From positions 1-64,000 of the forward strand of contig NZ_NCSQ01000167.1 in the NCBI RefSeq assembly GCF_002105465.1: a stretch of 64,000 bases of DNA. Direction: 5' to 3'. How positions within the stretch are numbered: the first letter of the stretch is position 1; each line of letters opens with the position of its first letter. Below, piece by piece: positions 10,241 through 18,782 of the stretch. The translations under genes and the position numbers were made by a program. Below the pieces are notes generated by a model. That model saw only the letters and a list, made by a program, of their open reading frames with translations, was not told the origin of the DNA and made no database searches. This DNA comes from Aquidulcibacter paucihalophilus (lineage in GTDB: Bacteria > Pseudomonadota > Alphaproteobacteria > Caulobacterales > Aquidulcibacteraceae).

Positions 10241-10792
10241 CTATTTCGCACTTTCAACCTTGATATAGGCGATCACATCGCGGCGATCTTTTTCTTGCTT
10301 TAGGCCCACAAAGCTCATTCGGTTGCCGGGCAGGAAGCCCTTGGGATCGGCGAGCCATTGGTCTAATTTCTCAGCATCCCACGTAAAGCCTGCCCCTTTG
10401 AGGGCTGGGGAATAATTGAAGCCAGGCACAGTCCCGGCCGTCCGGCCAAACATGCCATGCAAAGCAGGACCGACGCGGTTATCGCCCCCTTTCTCAATCA
10501 CATGGCACGAACGACACTTGGCAAATTGCCGACGGCCATTGGCAAGATCGCCTTCGCTATAGGGCGCTGGAAGGCTGGCTAGGATTTTCGCATCTTCCGG
10601 GGAGGGACCGGCGGCGGCTGCAGCGGGGGCAGGGGCGGCAGGGGCAGCGGCCGGCGCCGGGGTAGCGGGGGCAGCCGCCTCCTTGTTGGGTGCTGCTTCG
10701 GGTGCGGTCTCCGTTTTGGCCGACTGGGGGGCTTGGCCGCAAGCGACAAGGGTTATCAGCGGGATCAGGGCAAGGCTGGTGCGGATCATCAT
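10241..10792 (-). CDS. Membrane-anchored monohaem cytochrome c (lipoprotein)
   Basis: This is an electron carrier likely tethered at the periplasmic face. The N-terminus has a short signal ending in the lipobox LVAC, so it is probably lipidated. A linker of about 60 residues made of Ala, Pro and Glu follows. The class I cytochrome c domain has the haem site CRSCH, and the axial Met is in GNRMSF. The start at 10792 was chosen because GGAGAAGAG lies just upstream and because it places the signal peptide at the N-terminus; an upstream frame extension would bury it. The fold resembles mitochondrial-type cytochrome c (VGPALHGMFGRTAG). It probably passes electrons to a terminal oxidase, but its partner is not in the window. 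Confidence 0.9.
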   Translation of the reverse strand: MMIRTSLALIPLITLVACGQAPQSAKTETAPEAAPNKEAAAPATPAPAAAPAAPAPAAAAAGPSPEDAKILASLPAPYSEGDLANGRRQFAKCRSCHVIEKGGDNRVGPALHGMFGRTAGTVPGFNYSPALKGAGFTWDAEKLDQWLADPKGFLPGNRMSFVGLKQEKDRRDVIAYIKVESAK

Positions 10793-11005
10793 GGTCTCTT
10801 CTCCACAGACTAAAGGGGGTGGGCGATGCGCGTGCAGACAGCCCGATAAGGGGGAGGTAGAGCGTTGAGCCAAAGCCGAACAGGGGTATGAGGCGGATCT
10901 GTCAGTCACAAGCGATCACTTCCCAGTGAGGGCTTTAAGCAAGAGAGAACCAGCCCAAAGGCAGTCCCGCCACAAGGCTTGTCAGGACGTTATGAATGGG
11001 GAGAA

Positions 11006-11081
11006 TGGTGCCGATTGCAGGAATCGAACCCGCGACCGTCCGATTACAAATCGGGCGCTCTACCTGCTGAGCTAAACCGGC
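11006..11081 (-). tRNA. tRNA-Thr (anticodon UGU)
   Basis: The minus strand folds as a cloverleaf. The acceptor arm is GCCGGTT paired with AATCGGC (one G-T pair), then discriminator A and an encoded CCA. The D-arm is TAGCTCAGCAGGTAGAGC. The anticodon loop is TTTGTAA with anticodon TGT, and the T-arm contains GGTTCGAATCC. Anticodon UGU reads ACA/ACG threonine codons. Confidence 0.95.
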
Positions 11082-11133
11082 ATCGGGGGTGTCTCTAAAC
11101 GTTTTGGGCGAGGTTTTGCAAGGGAGAAGCGCA

Positions 11134-11988
11134 ATGAAAGGGCAGGCAAAAAACAGCGTCACCCGCAGAGGGGCCTTAAGTCACCTTGCTGCGCCTGCTG
11201 CCATTTTGGCCGCGCCAGCCCTTGCAAGCGCTGCATCTGTGGCGATCCAAACCCGCAAGAGAAAGACCTATGTGCTGGTGCATGGCACCTGGCATGGCGG
11301 TTGGGTTTGGCGGCAGGTGGCCGAACGCTTGCAGGCTGAGGGGCACCGTGTTTTGACCCCAACTGCGACCGGCTGCGGGGAGCGGGCCCATCTGATCAGC
11401 CCCACCACCAATCTGTCCACCCATGTGCAAGATATGTGCGCGGTGATTGAGGCCGAGGACGCCGAGGAGGTGATCTTGATTGGCCATTCTTTTGGCGGGT
11501 TGACCATCACTGGCGTGGCCGATCGACTGGGCGACCGCATTGCCCATATCGTCTTCTATGATGCCTTCATCCCAACGCGCGCGCGACCGGCTTGGGTGAT
11601 GCCCGAAGCTGACGGGGCTTGGCCCAAATGGTGGCTAGATCGCCAAACCCATTTCATCGACGGCTATAAGATGATTTTCTTTGATCATTATCCGATCAAG
11701 ATGCTGGTGCCAGAGGAGGATGCGGCCAATGTCGCGCTTCTCAAACGTAAATTGACGTGGCACCCCGCCGGGCAATGGACAGAACCTGTAAGCTTTGCGC
11801 AAGGGGGGTGGGAGGACCGTCCCCGCACCTATATTCACACCACCTTACAGACATTTGCGCCCTCGTCGCCGGCCATGTGGGGGCCAGGTAAAGAGGCCGG
11901 TTGGCGCTGGATTGATGTGCCGACCACCCGCAACGGCATGTTGACCCACCCCGATGTGGTGGCAGCCTGTTTTGCCAGCTTGGGCTGA
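11134..11988 (+). CDS. Exported alpha/beta hydrolase (Tat-type signal)
   Basis: This is an esterase-like alpha/beta hydrolase of the plant methylesterase/hydroxynitrile lyase type. The core opens with YVLVHGTWHGGWVW (oxyanion region). The nucleophile is the Ser in GHSFGG, and the C-terminal His of the triad is in the GMLTHPD region. The N-terminus has a twin-arginine pattern (SVTRRGALSHLA) followed by an Ala-rich hydrophobic stretch, so export by Tat is likely. The start at 11134 has AGGGAGAAG directly upstream, which favours it over a longer reading from 11089. It is transcribed away from the tRNA-Thr gene and is separate from nuo, 138 bases downstream. The substrate is unknown. Confidence 0.85.
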   Translation: MKGQAKNSVTRRGALSHLAAPAAILAAPALASAASVAIQTRKRKTYVLVHGTWHGGWVWRQVAERLQAEGHRVLTPTATGCGERAHLISPTTNLSTHVQDMCAVIEAEDAEEVILIGHSFGGLTITGVADRLGDRIAHIVFYDAFIPTRARPAWVMPEADGAWPKWWLDRQTHFIDGYKMIFFDHYPIKMLVPEEDAANVALLKRKLTWHPAGQWTEPVSFAQGGWEDRPRTYIHTTLQTFAPSSPAMWGPGKEAGWRWIDVPTTRNGMLTHPDVVAACFASLG

Positions 11989-12126
11989 TCTTTAAAGAAT
12001 TTTCGCAGGACTTTACCGCCTTGGCGCATTGCACCAAAGCCCACTCCAGCCTAGTAAAATCAGATTCGAGTGCCGTAGCTTGCAAGCGCTGCGGGCAACT
12101 TACAGAGTCGTTTCAAGAGGGCACAC

Positions 12127-12555
12127 ATGGCCGATAGTGCAGTGTCAGCAGTCACCCAAGCCGGGGCAGGCGTTCAACAGACCTTGGTCTCGAATGCATT
12201 TCTGCTCGACTTTCTCCCCATCATCATTTTTCTGGTGATTGCGGCAGGCCTTGGTTGCGCCTTCATGTTAGCCTCTTGGGTGTTAGCCCCGTCGAGCCCT
12301 GATCCAGAAAAAGTGTCGACCTATGAGTGTGGATTTAATGCGTTTGACGACGCGCGCATGAAGTTTGACGTGAAATTCTATCTGGTTTCCATCCTGTTCA
12401 TTCTGTTCGACTTGGAGATTGCCTTCCTGTTCCCATGGGTGTTGGCGCTCGATGAAATCGGGCCCTTCGGCTATTGGTCGATGATGAGCTTTCTTGGCAT
12501 CTTGCTGGTCGGATTTATTTATGAGTGGAAGAAAGGTGCTTTGGAATGGAACTAA
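12127..12555 (+). CDS. nuoA: NADH-quinone oxidoreductase subunit A
   Basis: NuoA is a small membrane subunit of complex I at the junction of the peripheral and membrane arms. The product has three membrane helices and the family loop [24 protein letters not shown], which contains the conserved Cys exposed in the deactive enzyme. The [10 protein letters not shown] stretch is also typical. It opens the complex I cluster; the 138-base gap upstream probably holds the main promoter. Its stop overlaps the nuoB start by ten bases. Confidence 0.97.
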   Translation: MADSAVSAVTQAGAGVQQTLVSNAFLLDFLPIIIFLVIAAGLGCAFMLASWVLAPSSPDPEKVSTYECGFNAFDDARMKFDVKFYLVSILFILFDLEIAFLFPWVLALDEIGPFGYWSMMSFLGILLVGFIYEWKKGALEWN

Positions 12556-13112
12556 AGCTTCCCCCTCGTGCGGGATCGGCTCCCGCTACGCTCGACAAGA
12601 TTGGCCCGGTCATTCCCAACGATCCCTATTTCTCGGGACTGTCTGATGAACTGGCCGATAAAGGGTTTGTGGTTGCAGCGGCAGATGATCTGATCACATG
12701 GGCGCGCACGGGCTCGCTCATGTGGATGACCTTTGGTCTGGCTTGCTGCGCGGTTGAGATGATGCAAGCTGCCATGCCACGCTATGATATGGAGCGCTTT
12801 GGCTTTGCCCCACGCGCCAGCCCGCGCCAGTCTGATGTCATGATTGTGGCGGGCACTTTGACCAACAAAATGGCCCCCGCTTTGCGCAAGGTCTATGACC
12901 AGATGCCAAATCCGCGCTATGTGATCTCCATGGGATCGTGCGCCAATGGTGGCGGTTACTACCACTATAGCTATGCGGTGGTGCGCGGCTGTGACCGCAT
13001 CGTGCCAGTAGACATCTATGTGCCCGGTTGCCCACCAACTGCCGAAGCTTTGATGTATGGCATTTTGCAATTGCAGAAGAAAATCCGTCGCGAAGGAACG
13101 ATCGAACGATGA
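12546..13112 (+). CDS. nuoB: NADH-quinone oxidoreductase subunit B (cluster N2)
   Basis: NuoB carries the last iron-sulphur cluster, N2, which hands electrons to quinone. The four ligands are seen in [10 protein letters not shown] (tandem Cys), GSCANGGG and [10 protein letters not shown]. The length (188 residues from this start) is normal. The ATG at 12546 lies inside the nuoA end (ten-base overlap); an upstream GTG at 12525 would add seven residues that do not look like family sequence. The stop overlaps the nuoC start (ATGA). Confidence 0.97.
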   Translation: MELKLPPRAGSAPATLDKIGPVIPNDPYFSGLSDELADKGFVVAAADDLITWARTGSLMWMTFGLACCAVEMMQAAMPRYDMERFGFAPRASPRQSDVMIVAGTLTNKMAPALRKVYDQMPNPRYVISMGSCANGGGYYHYSYAVVRGCDRIVPVDIYVPGCPPTAEALMYGILQLQKKIRREGTIER

Positions 13113-13693
13113 GCGCTTTGGCTGATCTGCAAGAGCGCCTGACTTCGGCTCTGGGTGCATCCATCCTGTCTGCGACCCAAGCGACGGGCGAATTGACCTT
13201 GGTGGTTCGTCGCGACGATATTCTGGTTGTCCTGCAACATTTGCGCGATATTGAAAGCTTTTCTTCCTTCGTCGATGTGTGCGGCGCAGACTATCCAGAA
13301 CGCGCGGAGCGGTTTGAGGTGGTCTATCATCTCCTGTCGATGAGCAAAAATGCCCGTATCCGGGTGAAAGTCACAACGGACGAAGATACGCCGGTGGCGT
13401 CGGCCTGTGCGCTTTGGCCAGCAGCCGATTGGTTTGAGCGGGAAGCCTTTGATATGTATGGCATCCTCTTCTCTGGCCACCCAGATTTGCGTCGCATCTT
13501 GACCGATTATGGCTTCCATGGCCATCCGCTGCGCAAGGACTTCCCGCTGACGGGCTATACCGAAGTCCGCTATGACGAAGCCCAAAAGCGGGTGATTTAT
13601 GAACCCGTCAAGCTCGTGCAAGAATATCGCAATTTCGATTTCTTGAGCCCTTGGGAGGGGATGCTGCCTGGGGATGAAAAGGCCGCCGAGTAG
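13109..13693 (+). CDS. nuoC: NADH-quinone oxidoreductase subunit C
   Basis: NuoC is the 30-kDa subunit of the peripheral arm that packs against NuoD. The family signature is visible near the middle ([45 protein letters not shown]). The start at 13109 is set by the ATGA overlap with nuoB. At 194 residues it is a free-standing NuoC, not a NuoCD fusion. The stop lies within a hairpin: GGCCGCC at 13681-13687 pairs with GGCGGCC at 13695-13701. About 3.5 kb of accessory DNA separates it from nuoD. Confidence 0.96.
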   Translation: MSALADLQERLTSALGASILSATQATGELTLVVRRDDILVVLQHLRDIESFSSFVDVCGADYPERAERFEVVYHLLSMSKNARIRVKVTTDEDTPVASACALWPAADWFEREAFDMYGILFSGHPDLRRILTDYGFHGHPLRKDFPLTGYTEVRYDEAQKRVIYEPVKLVQEYRNFDFLSPWEGMLPGDEKAAE

Positions 13694-13937
13694 GGGCGGC
13701 CAACTTGTCATCTCCGCCGAAGCGATAGCAAAAAGCCGGGACCTTGGATCGCTTATGCGCTCTCCATGAGTTGCGTTCGGAGGAGGGGGGGAGTTCAATC
13801 TGCAACCAAAACAACACTTGGAACGGCTCTATGCCTCGCTTTGCTCCCATGAGAGCCGCCCGATAATTTTTATTGCGCAAGCTCGAACACGGCCTTTGCG
13901 TAAGCATAGCCTGCAGCAAAGGTGTGTGTGGACGCCC

Positions 13938-14195
13938 TGGTTTTTGCAAGTGCTTTTTCAGTTTGTTTGGCTGGATCAGTTAAGTGCGGTCGTGTGTCCG
14001 GCTTCTGGTGCAGCCTTTCAACGACTGCGAGCCACGATGGTGTGCGCGATCAGGTTCATATCGTTCCAGCGTGCTTTGATGCACCTACCTTTGCTCTGAG
14101 TATCCTGATCGTGTTTCCTAAACTGTTGCGCCATACTCCCTGTTGCACTTGCCCTGACCGCCTCTGTCTGACGACTGATCTTCAGTGCTTGTAGA
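13938..14195 (-). ncRNA. Candidate guide (bridge/seek) RNA region of the IS
   Basis: IS110-family transposases use an RNA made from the element's non-coding end; in IS1111-type elements it lies 3' of the transposase gene. This 258-base stretch is in that place and holds no gene. One stem is visible: GGCTG plus CAG (13969-13979) pairs with CTG plus CAGCC (14005-14015) around a three-base internal loop. No RNA boundary or guide loop could be fixed by eye, so this is a location-based proposal. Confidence 0.3.
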
Positions 14196-15215
14196 TCATG
14201 TCGTCATTGGAGATTGATACACGCCGCCTTTGACCTGCAGAGCCCAGACGATACGCGCTATTTTATTCGCTAACGCTGTCACCGCTACCATGCGCGGTCT
14301 GCGCGCTAATAGCTTTGCCAGCCACAGATCCGGCACCGTGCGCGAACGAGCTATCGATGTGATCACCGTGCCCGCACAAATCACAAACAGCCGCCTCAAG
14401 GTACGATTGCCTTTCTTGGTAATCTTGCCAAGTCGTTCCTTCCCCCCTGACGAATGCTGTCGTGGAACCAAACCCATCCAAGCCGCATAATCACGACCCG
14501 AAGCAAATCCCCGCGCATCAGGCCCCAAGGCTTTAACCGCCAGCGCTGTGATCGGACCTATTCCTGGAATGCTCATCAAGGCCTTGTTCACAGGATCGCG
14601 CTTGGCCAGCTGTGTCATCTTCTTCTCAAGTGCGCCAATCTGCTCCTCAAGCTGTTCAATACTCGCCATCAGAAGCTCAAGCACCTCTCCGGCGACTTCT
14701 GGCAAATCTGTGGCCTCACCAATCAGCCCCTTCAAAGCCTCATAGCCCTTGTGACCTGTCGGCGCTGAAAGCCCAAACTCTGCACAATGCCCGCGCACCG
14801 CATTGATCGCTTGGGTGCGTTGACGCACCAACAAATCTCGGCTGCGAAAGACCATGGCTTGACTATGCTGCTCCGCGCTCCTGATCTCAACAAACCGCAT
14901 CGTCGGACGGCTTGCCGCTTCACAGATGGCTTCAGCATCCGCCGCATCATTCTTCCCACGCTTCACATAGGGCTTCACATAATGGGCCGGGATCAATCGT
15001 ACTTCATGACCCAATGCCGCTATCTCACGACCCCAATAATGCGCCGACGAACACGCCTCCATCGCAACAATGCAAGGCTTCTGGCTCTTGAAGAAACCCA
15101 AAAGCTGAGCACGCGACAGCTTCCTTGAGAATAAACACTTGCCAGACTTATCCCCACCATGCGCCTGAAAAATACGCTTGGCCAAATCTAACCCAATTAT
15201 GCTAACCTCTTCCAC
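14196..15215 (-). CDS. IS110-family transposase (IS1111-like)
   Basis: This is the RNA-guided serine/DEDD recombinase of the insertion sequence. The RuvC-like N-terminal domain begins IIGLDLAKRIFQAHG (first Asp). It continues with VAMEACSSAHYWGR (Glu) and KRGKNDAADAEAICEAA (two Asp). A coiled-coil middle part follows (ASIEQLEEQIGALEKKMTQL). The C-terminal Transposase_20 domain has SIPGIGPITALAVKAL and the catalytic-Ser region GLVPRQHSSGGKERLGKITKKGN. The start is the GTG at 15215, decided by a perfect AAGGAGG a few bases upstream; a longer frame reaching 15311 would run through the IS end. The gene appears intact (339 residues), so the element may be active. Confidence 0.92.
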   Translation of the reverse strand: MEEVSIIGLDLAKRIFQAHGGDKSGKCLFSRKLSRAQLLGFFKSQKPCIVAMEACSSAHYWGREIAALGHEVRLIPAHYVKPYVKRGKNDAADAEAICEAASRPTMRFVEIRSAEQHSQAMVFRSRDLLVRQRTQAINAVRGHCAEFGLSAPTGHKGYEALKGLIGEATDLPEVAGEVLELLMASIEQLEEQIGALEKKMTQLAKRDPVNKALMSIPGIGPITALAVKALGPDARGFASGRDYAAWMGLVPRQHSSGGKERLGKITKKGNRTLRRLFVICAGTVITSIARSRTVPDLWLAKLLARRPRMVAVTALANKIARIVWALQVKGGVYQSPMTT

Positions 15216-15228
15216 GGACGCCTCCTTC

Positions 15229-15254
15229 GTATGTGACTCCAACAATCCACATAC
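15229..15254 (-). other. Hairpin upstream of the IS transposase
   Basis: GTATGTG (15229-15235) and CACATAC (15248-15254) form a 7-bp stem just before the transposase ribosome-binding site. It could limit read-through translation of the transposase or be part of the IS end. Its role is inference. Confidence 0.4.
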
Positions 15255-15400
15255 TGGCACATAGATGCCGTCAGGGGGCGTCCACCCCATCATTCCAAGT
15301 GAAACGACCATTAGTAAACCGCCCCACTCGTAAAAACAGTTTGACCTCAGGTTGAAATTTTGTGACGCTCAAGCTTGAACTTGGCGCGCGAGAGTTTTTG

Positions 15401-15760
15401 ATGTGGCACTCTTTCTTGCAATCTCTTCCCTTGTATTTTGGGATCATGTTCATCGTAAAACTGCTCTTCACGCTCCAACGTAAGCGCAAAAGAGCTGCAG
15501 TCTTGGGGCGCGGTAAATTTCTTTTTTATTGCTTTCTTGAAGCTTCGATTGAAGCAACCATCTTTGCGTTTATCTTGTTTGCCATTTTCTTTTTGGATGA
15601 AAATGAACCCATGATGGGTGACTTTGATTTCAATTTATTGACCTTTTTGGTTGTAGTCGGTGGCGCTGTTGCGGTTGGCATGATTTTGCGTAACTTACCT
15701 TACATTCGCGATGCGCTAGCCAATTTGGAAGAGCCACCGAAAGCTGCAAAGTCCGAATAG
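15401..15760 (+). CDS. Small membrane protein of unknown function
   Basis: I do not recognise a family. The 119-residue product has about three hydrophobic segments: SLPLYFGIMFIVKLLFTL, then ASIEATIFAFILFAIFF, then FNLLTFLVVVGGAVAVGMIL. A basic stretch (QRKRKRAAVLGRGK) lies after the first, and the C-terminus is charged and soluble. A GTG at 15362 could add 13 residues; the ATG at 15401 was preferred because of a GAGAG six bases before it. It lies right after the IS and reads in the nuo direction. It belongs to a set of small membrane-protein genes scattered through this complex I cluster. Confidence 0.65.
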   Translation: MWHSFLQSLPLYFGIMFIVKLLFTLQRKRKRAAVLGRGKFLFYCFLEASIEATIFAFILFAIFFLDENEPMMGDFDFNLLTFLVVVGGAVAVGMILRNLPYIRDALANLEEPPKAAKSE

Positions 15761-15825
15761 GTTGCCGCCGCAGGGTGTGTCCCATCCCGGTGACGCTCTT
15801 GGCAAAAGCCGCTATTGACCCTCGT

Positions 15826-16422
15826 ATGCATTGCCAACCCATCTTCTCCCTTGCCGATGCCGATATTTGGGTCGCAACCGATGCCGACCGGTCCGATTTG
15901 GCAGCCTTCTGTCGCGACAATCCGGAATATGATGTGTTTCTGACGGGGGAAGTGCCCGATGAGACCGAGTGGGCTGAGGATTTCATGACCGACCTACCGC
16001 CCGCATCTTTCAATTGGACCCATACCCACAAGCTGATCGCGCGCCGCCATCAAGATCCCGCCAAAATCGCCGCCATCCTCGATGTTACCGAAGACATGAT
16101 CGACACGGGTGTTGGCCATATCGGCCTGTTTCAAATCGCGACCTCCTTGCAGGGTACAGGTTTCGCGCACCTTCTCTATCAAGGCTTGCAAGATTGGTTG
16201 GCCAGCCGTGGCATGGATGTGCTGCGCCTGGGTGTTTTGGAAGGCAATCCGCGCGGCATGGCGTTTTGGACCCGTCATGGCTTTTTAGAAACCCGCCAGC
16301 GCCAAGGTACCGCCCCGACTGGCAAAATCCATCAGAGCCATGTGATGTATAAGCCACTCACACCGCTCACGCTTGATGCCTATCGTTTGCGCGTGCCGCG
16401 CGATGATCCGAGTAGTTCTTAG
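15826..16422 (+). CDS. GNAT family N-acetyltransferase
   Basis: This is probably an acetyl-CoA-dependent N-acetyltransferase. The acetyl-CoA loop (motif A) is seen in GHIGLFQIATSLQGTGFAHLLYQGLQDWL, with the Q-x-x-G-x-A pattern. The following strand-helix LRLGVLEGNPRGMAFWTRHGFLETRQR is the usual GNAT motif B with the aromatic GF. The substrate is unknown. A GTG at 15775 would add 17 residues; neither start has a clear ribosome-binding site. The gene sits in the nuoC-nuoD insert in nuo orientation, 61 bases before the vapBC module. Confidence 0.82.
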   Translation: MHCQPIFSLADADIWVATDADRSDLAAFCRDNPEYDVFLTGEVPDETEWAEDFMTDLPPASFNWTHTHKLIARRHQDPAKIAAILDVTEDMIDTGVGHIGLFQIATSLQGTGFAHLLYQGLQDWLASRGMDVLRLGVLEGNPRGMAFWTRHGFLETRQRQGTAPTGKIHQSHVMYKPLTPLTLDAYRLRVPRDDPSSS

Positions 16423-16452
16423 CCTATCTTTTTCCTTTTATTCTTGCGGGTA

Positions 16453-16482
16453 ATGTGTATATTTCTTGTCAGGGATACACAT
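16453..16482. promoter_or_regulatory. Inverted repeat, likely vapBC operator
   Basis: ATGTGTAT (16453-16460) and ATACACAT (16475-16482) are exact complements with a 14-base spacer, ending one base before the antitoxin ATG. VapB-type antitoxins commonly repress their own operon by binding such repeats. A Shine-Dalgarno-like AGGGA sits in the spacer, so binding would also cover it. Confidence 0.6.
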
Positions 16483-16483
16483 A

Positions 16484-16693
16484 ATGCGCACGAACATAGA
16501 AATTGATGATGATTTGATGGCCGCTGCCATGGCGGAAGGCGGGTTTTCGACCAAGAGGGAAACCGTTGAAACCGCGTTGCGGGAGTTGTTGGACCGACGC
16601 AGACAGGGTCGCCGGTTGCGTGCTTTGCGCGGTAAGGTGGAATGGATTGGGGATCTTGACGCGATGCGGCGCGATCCGCTCGGTTCCCCATGA
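16484..16693 (+). CDS. vapB: Type II antitoxin, VapB family
   Basis: This is the antitoxin of a VapBC pair. The short protein (69 residues) opens with MRTNIEIDDDLM, the ribbon-helix-helix beta strand and helix typical of alphaproteobacterial VapB (DUF2191). The AMAEGGFSTKRETVETALRELLDRR region follows, and the C-terminal tail would block the toxin. The ATG at 16484 directly follows the palindrome and fits the family start; an earlier in-frame start at 16466 would lie inside the operator. It overlaps the toxin start by ATGA. Confidence 0.88.
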   Translation: MRTNIEIDDDLMAAAMAEGGFSTKRETVETALRELLDRRRQGRRLRALRGKVEWIGDLDAMRRDPLGSP

Positions 16694-17090
16694 TCATCGT
16701 TGATACAAGTGTTCTCATTGACTATTTCCGGGCGGTGGATAGCAAAGAGACCGCCTTACTCGATTTGTTCTTGGACACGGATGTTGAGATTCTGATCGGC
16801 GATCTGGTTTTGATGGAGCTTCTTCAGGGGTGCGGAACGAACAACAGGCACAAATGGTCCTTCAAGAATTGGGTGCTTACAGGACTATTTCGATTGCAGG
16901 CCCCGATTGCGCCATCCATGCCGCACAACATTACCGCCAGTTGCGAGGGATCGGCATTACGCCACGCAAATCTATCGATACGCTGATCGCAACGCGATGC
17001 ATCATAGACGACATTCCCCTCCTTTTCAGCGATCGCGACTTTGACCCTTTTGTGAAACATTTGGGTTTGGTTTCTGCGGCGAATTCTTGA
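16690..17090 (+). pseudogene. vapC: VapC PIN-domain toxin, frameshifted
   Basis: VapC toxins are PIN-domain endoribonucleases that cut tRNA or rRNA. The first part reads MIIVDTSVLIDYFR (first acidic residue) and GDLVLMELLQG (Glu). At the four-G run 16827-16830 the frame is lost. The rest continues in another frame with QAQMVLQELGAYRTI, then SIDTLIATRCIIDD and LLFSDRDFDPF, which carry the remaining acidic residues. Restoring one base in the G run would join both parts into a normal 133-residue toxin. As written, the first frame runs on to a stop near 16986 with an unrelated tail. It may be a real inactivating mutation or a homopolymer error in the assembly. The partner vapB is intact. Confidence 0.85.
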
Positions 17091-17205
17091 ACGCATGCGC
17101 ATGAAAACCGCAGGCAAAACTATTGATCCTGCGGTCATCTTGGCCCACAAGGACACGATGAATCGGGCGCGTTAAATCGCGCGTGACTTGGTAGGATTTT
17201 GACCC

Positions 17206-18435
17206 ATGGCAGACGGCACACAAACCCTAGAAACCAATTCTTCTGCCGATCTTTTGCCGGGCGAGACCGCCATGCGCAATTTCAACATCAATTTCGGGCC
17301 ACAGCACCCCGCCGCCCACGGCGTGTTGCGTCTGGTGCTGGAGCTGGATGGCGAGATTGTTGAGCGCGTCGACCCCCATATTGGTCTTCTCCATCGCGGG
17401 ACCGAAAAGCTGATCGAGTATAAGACCTATCTGCAGGCCATGCCCTATTTTGACCGGTTGGACTATGTGGCCCCGATGAACCAAGAACATGCGTGGTGCT
17501 TGGCGATTGAGCGTTTGGCCGGGATTGAAGTACCCCGTCGGGCGCAATTCATCCGCGTGATCTTCTCCGAAATTGGCCGCATCCTGTCGCATATCTTGAA
17601 TGTCACAACCCAAGCGATGGACGTAGGCGCGCTGACCCCGCCACTGTGGGGCTTTGAAGAGCGTGAGAAATTGATGGGCTTTTATGAGCGGGCTTCAGGT
17701 TCGCGGATGCACGCAGCCTATTTCCGCCCGGGTGGCGTCCATCAAGACCTGCCAGACGCTTTGGTGCGCGACATTTACGAGTGGTGCGACCCGTTTTTGA
17801 AGTTATGCGACGATATCGAAACCTTGTTGACTGATAACCGCATCTTCAAGCAGCGCAATGTCGATATTGGCGTGGTTGACCAAAAGACCATTCTCGATTG
17901 GGGCTTTTCGGGCGTGATGGTGCGCGGTTCGGGCATTGCTTGGGATCTCCGTCGCAGTCAGCCCTATGAAGTCTATTCCGAGCTGAAGTTCAAAGTGCCC
18001 GTTGGCAAGAATGGCGATTGTTATGATCGCTACCTGTGCCGGATGGATGAAATGCGCGAGAGTGCCAGCATCATCAAGCAATGTATTGAGATGATGCCCA
18101 AGGGGCCGGTTCTCGCAGAAAACTCGAAAGTGACCCCGCCGCGCCGCGCCGATATGAAGGGCTCGATGGAAGCGCTGATCCATCACTTCAAGCTCTATAC
18201 CGAAGGCTTCCATTTGCCAGCAGGCGAAGTCTATGCTGCTGTTGAAGCCCCCAAGGGTGAGTTTGGTGTCTATCTGGTGGCCGACGGCACCAACCGGCCA
18301 TACCGGGCCAAAATCCGCGCCCCAGGCTTTGCCCATTTGGCTGCGATGAGCCACCTGAACAAAGGCCACATGCTGGCCGACGTGTCAGCCATCCTTGGCT
18401 CGCTCGACATCGTGTTTGGTGAGGTGGATCGCTAG
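17206..18435 (+). CDS. nuoD: NADH-quinone oxidoreductase subunit D
   Basis: NuoD is the 49-kDa subunit that forms the quinone site with NuoB; it is related to hydrogenase large subunits. Family markers are [25 protein letters not shown] near the N-terminus, [18 protein letters not shown], and the quinone-site [11 protein letters not shown]. The end [12 protein letters not shown] is also typical. The 409-residue length is normal. It begins about 115 bases after the broken vapC gene and 3.5 kb after nuoC, so it probably needs its own promoter or read-through from the accessory genes. Confidence 0.97.
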   Translation: MADGTQTLETNSSADLLPGETAMRNFNINFGPQHPAAHGVLRLVLELDGEIVERVDPHIGLLHRGTEKLIEYKTYLQAMPYFDRLDYVAPMNQEHAWCLAIERLAGIEVPRRAQFIRVIFSEIGRILSHILNVTTQAMDVGALTPPLWGFEEREKLMGFYERASGSRMHAAYFRPGGVHQDLPDALVRDIYEWCDPFLKLCDDIETLLTDNRIFKQRNVDIGVVDQKTILDWGFSGVMVRGSGIAWDLRRSQPYEVYSELKFKVPVGKNGDCYDRYLCRMDEMRESASIIKQCIEMMPKGPVLAENSKVTPPRRADMKGSMEALIHHFKLYTEGFHLPAGEVYAAVEAPKGEFGVYLVADGTNRPYRAKIRAPGFAHLAAMSHLNKGHMLADVSAILGSLDIVFGEVDR

Positions 18436-18437
18436 CC

Positions 18438-18782
18438 ATGCCGCAAGTTGAGCCAACTACATCAAAATGGCTTGCGACGTTTGACGACCTGACTGCTTTG
18501 CCGAAGGCGAGGGTGGCTGTATTTGTTTATGCGTTGCTGTCAGGTTTGGCGTTAGTGGCTATCGGTGCACTCTTGTTTCCACTGCACAAACTTGCGCTGA
18601 TCTATGTGCCAGTTTTGGGAACCCAATGGGCCTTTGAGCCGAGGTATGGCGGCTCATTTAATGCCGATTTAGGCGCTATGATCTTGACGATTTGTGGTGT
18701 CTTGGCTTGGACGAAAGTCCTACCATTTGTTAGCAAGATTGCTGTTTCGGCTGGCGGCAAAACGAAGGAAGTACCGCAATGA
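18438..18782 (+). CDS. Small membrane protein in nuoD-nuoE gap
   Basis: I do not recognise a family. The 114-residue product has an N-terminal amphipathic part, then hydrophobic segments around VAVFVYALLSGLALVAIGALL and DLGAMILTICGVLAW, and a basic C-terminus. Two or three membrane helices are likely. It starts two bases after the nuoD stop, and its own stop overlaps the next gene by ATGA, so it is translated as part of the nuo mRNA. A role as a complex I accessory or assembly factor is possible but unproven. Confidence 0.7.
   Translation: MPQVEPTTSKWLATFDDLTALPKARVAVFVYALLSGLALVAIGALLFPLHKLALIYVPVLGTQWAFEPRYGGSFNADLGAMILTICGVLAWTKVLPFVSKIAVSAGGKTKEVPQ

Larger units (their letters stand above)
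13928..15285 (-). mobile_element. IS110-family element, IS1111-like
   Basis: The element inserted between nuoC and nuoD, opposite to nuo. It is delimited here by a perfect 10-bp inverted repeat: GTGGACGCCC at 13928-13937 and GGGCGTCCAC at 15276-15285. In the IS1111 group such repeats lie a few bases inside the true ends, so the real borders should be slightly further out. The spacing gives about 1.36 kb, normal for the group. It encodes one DEDD transposase and has a longer non-coding part on the 3' side of that gene. No target duplication is expected or seen. The 234 bases between nuoC and the left repeat hold no recognisable gene. Confidence 0.75.

Noticed and set aside
13818..14194. Short plus-strand frames between nuoC and the IS transposase
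   Set aside because: They run across the IS end repeat and have no family features; the region fits a non-coding IS end better.
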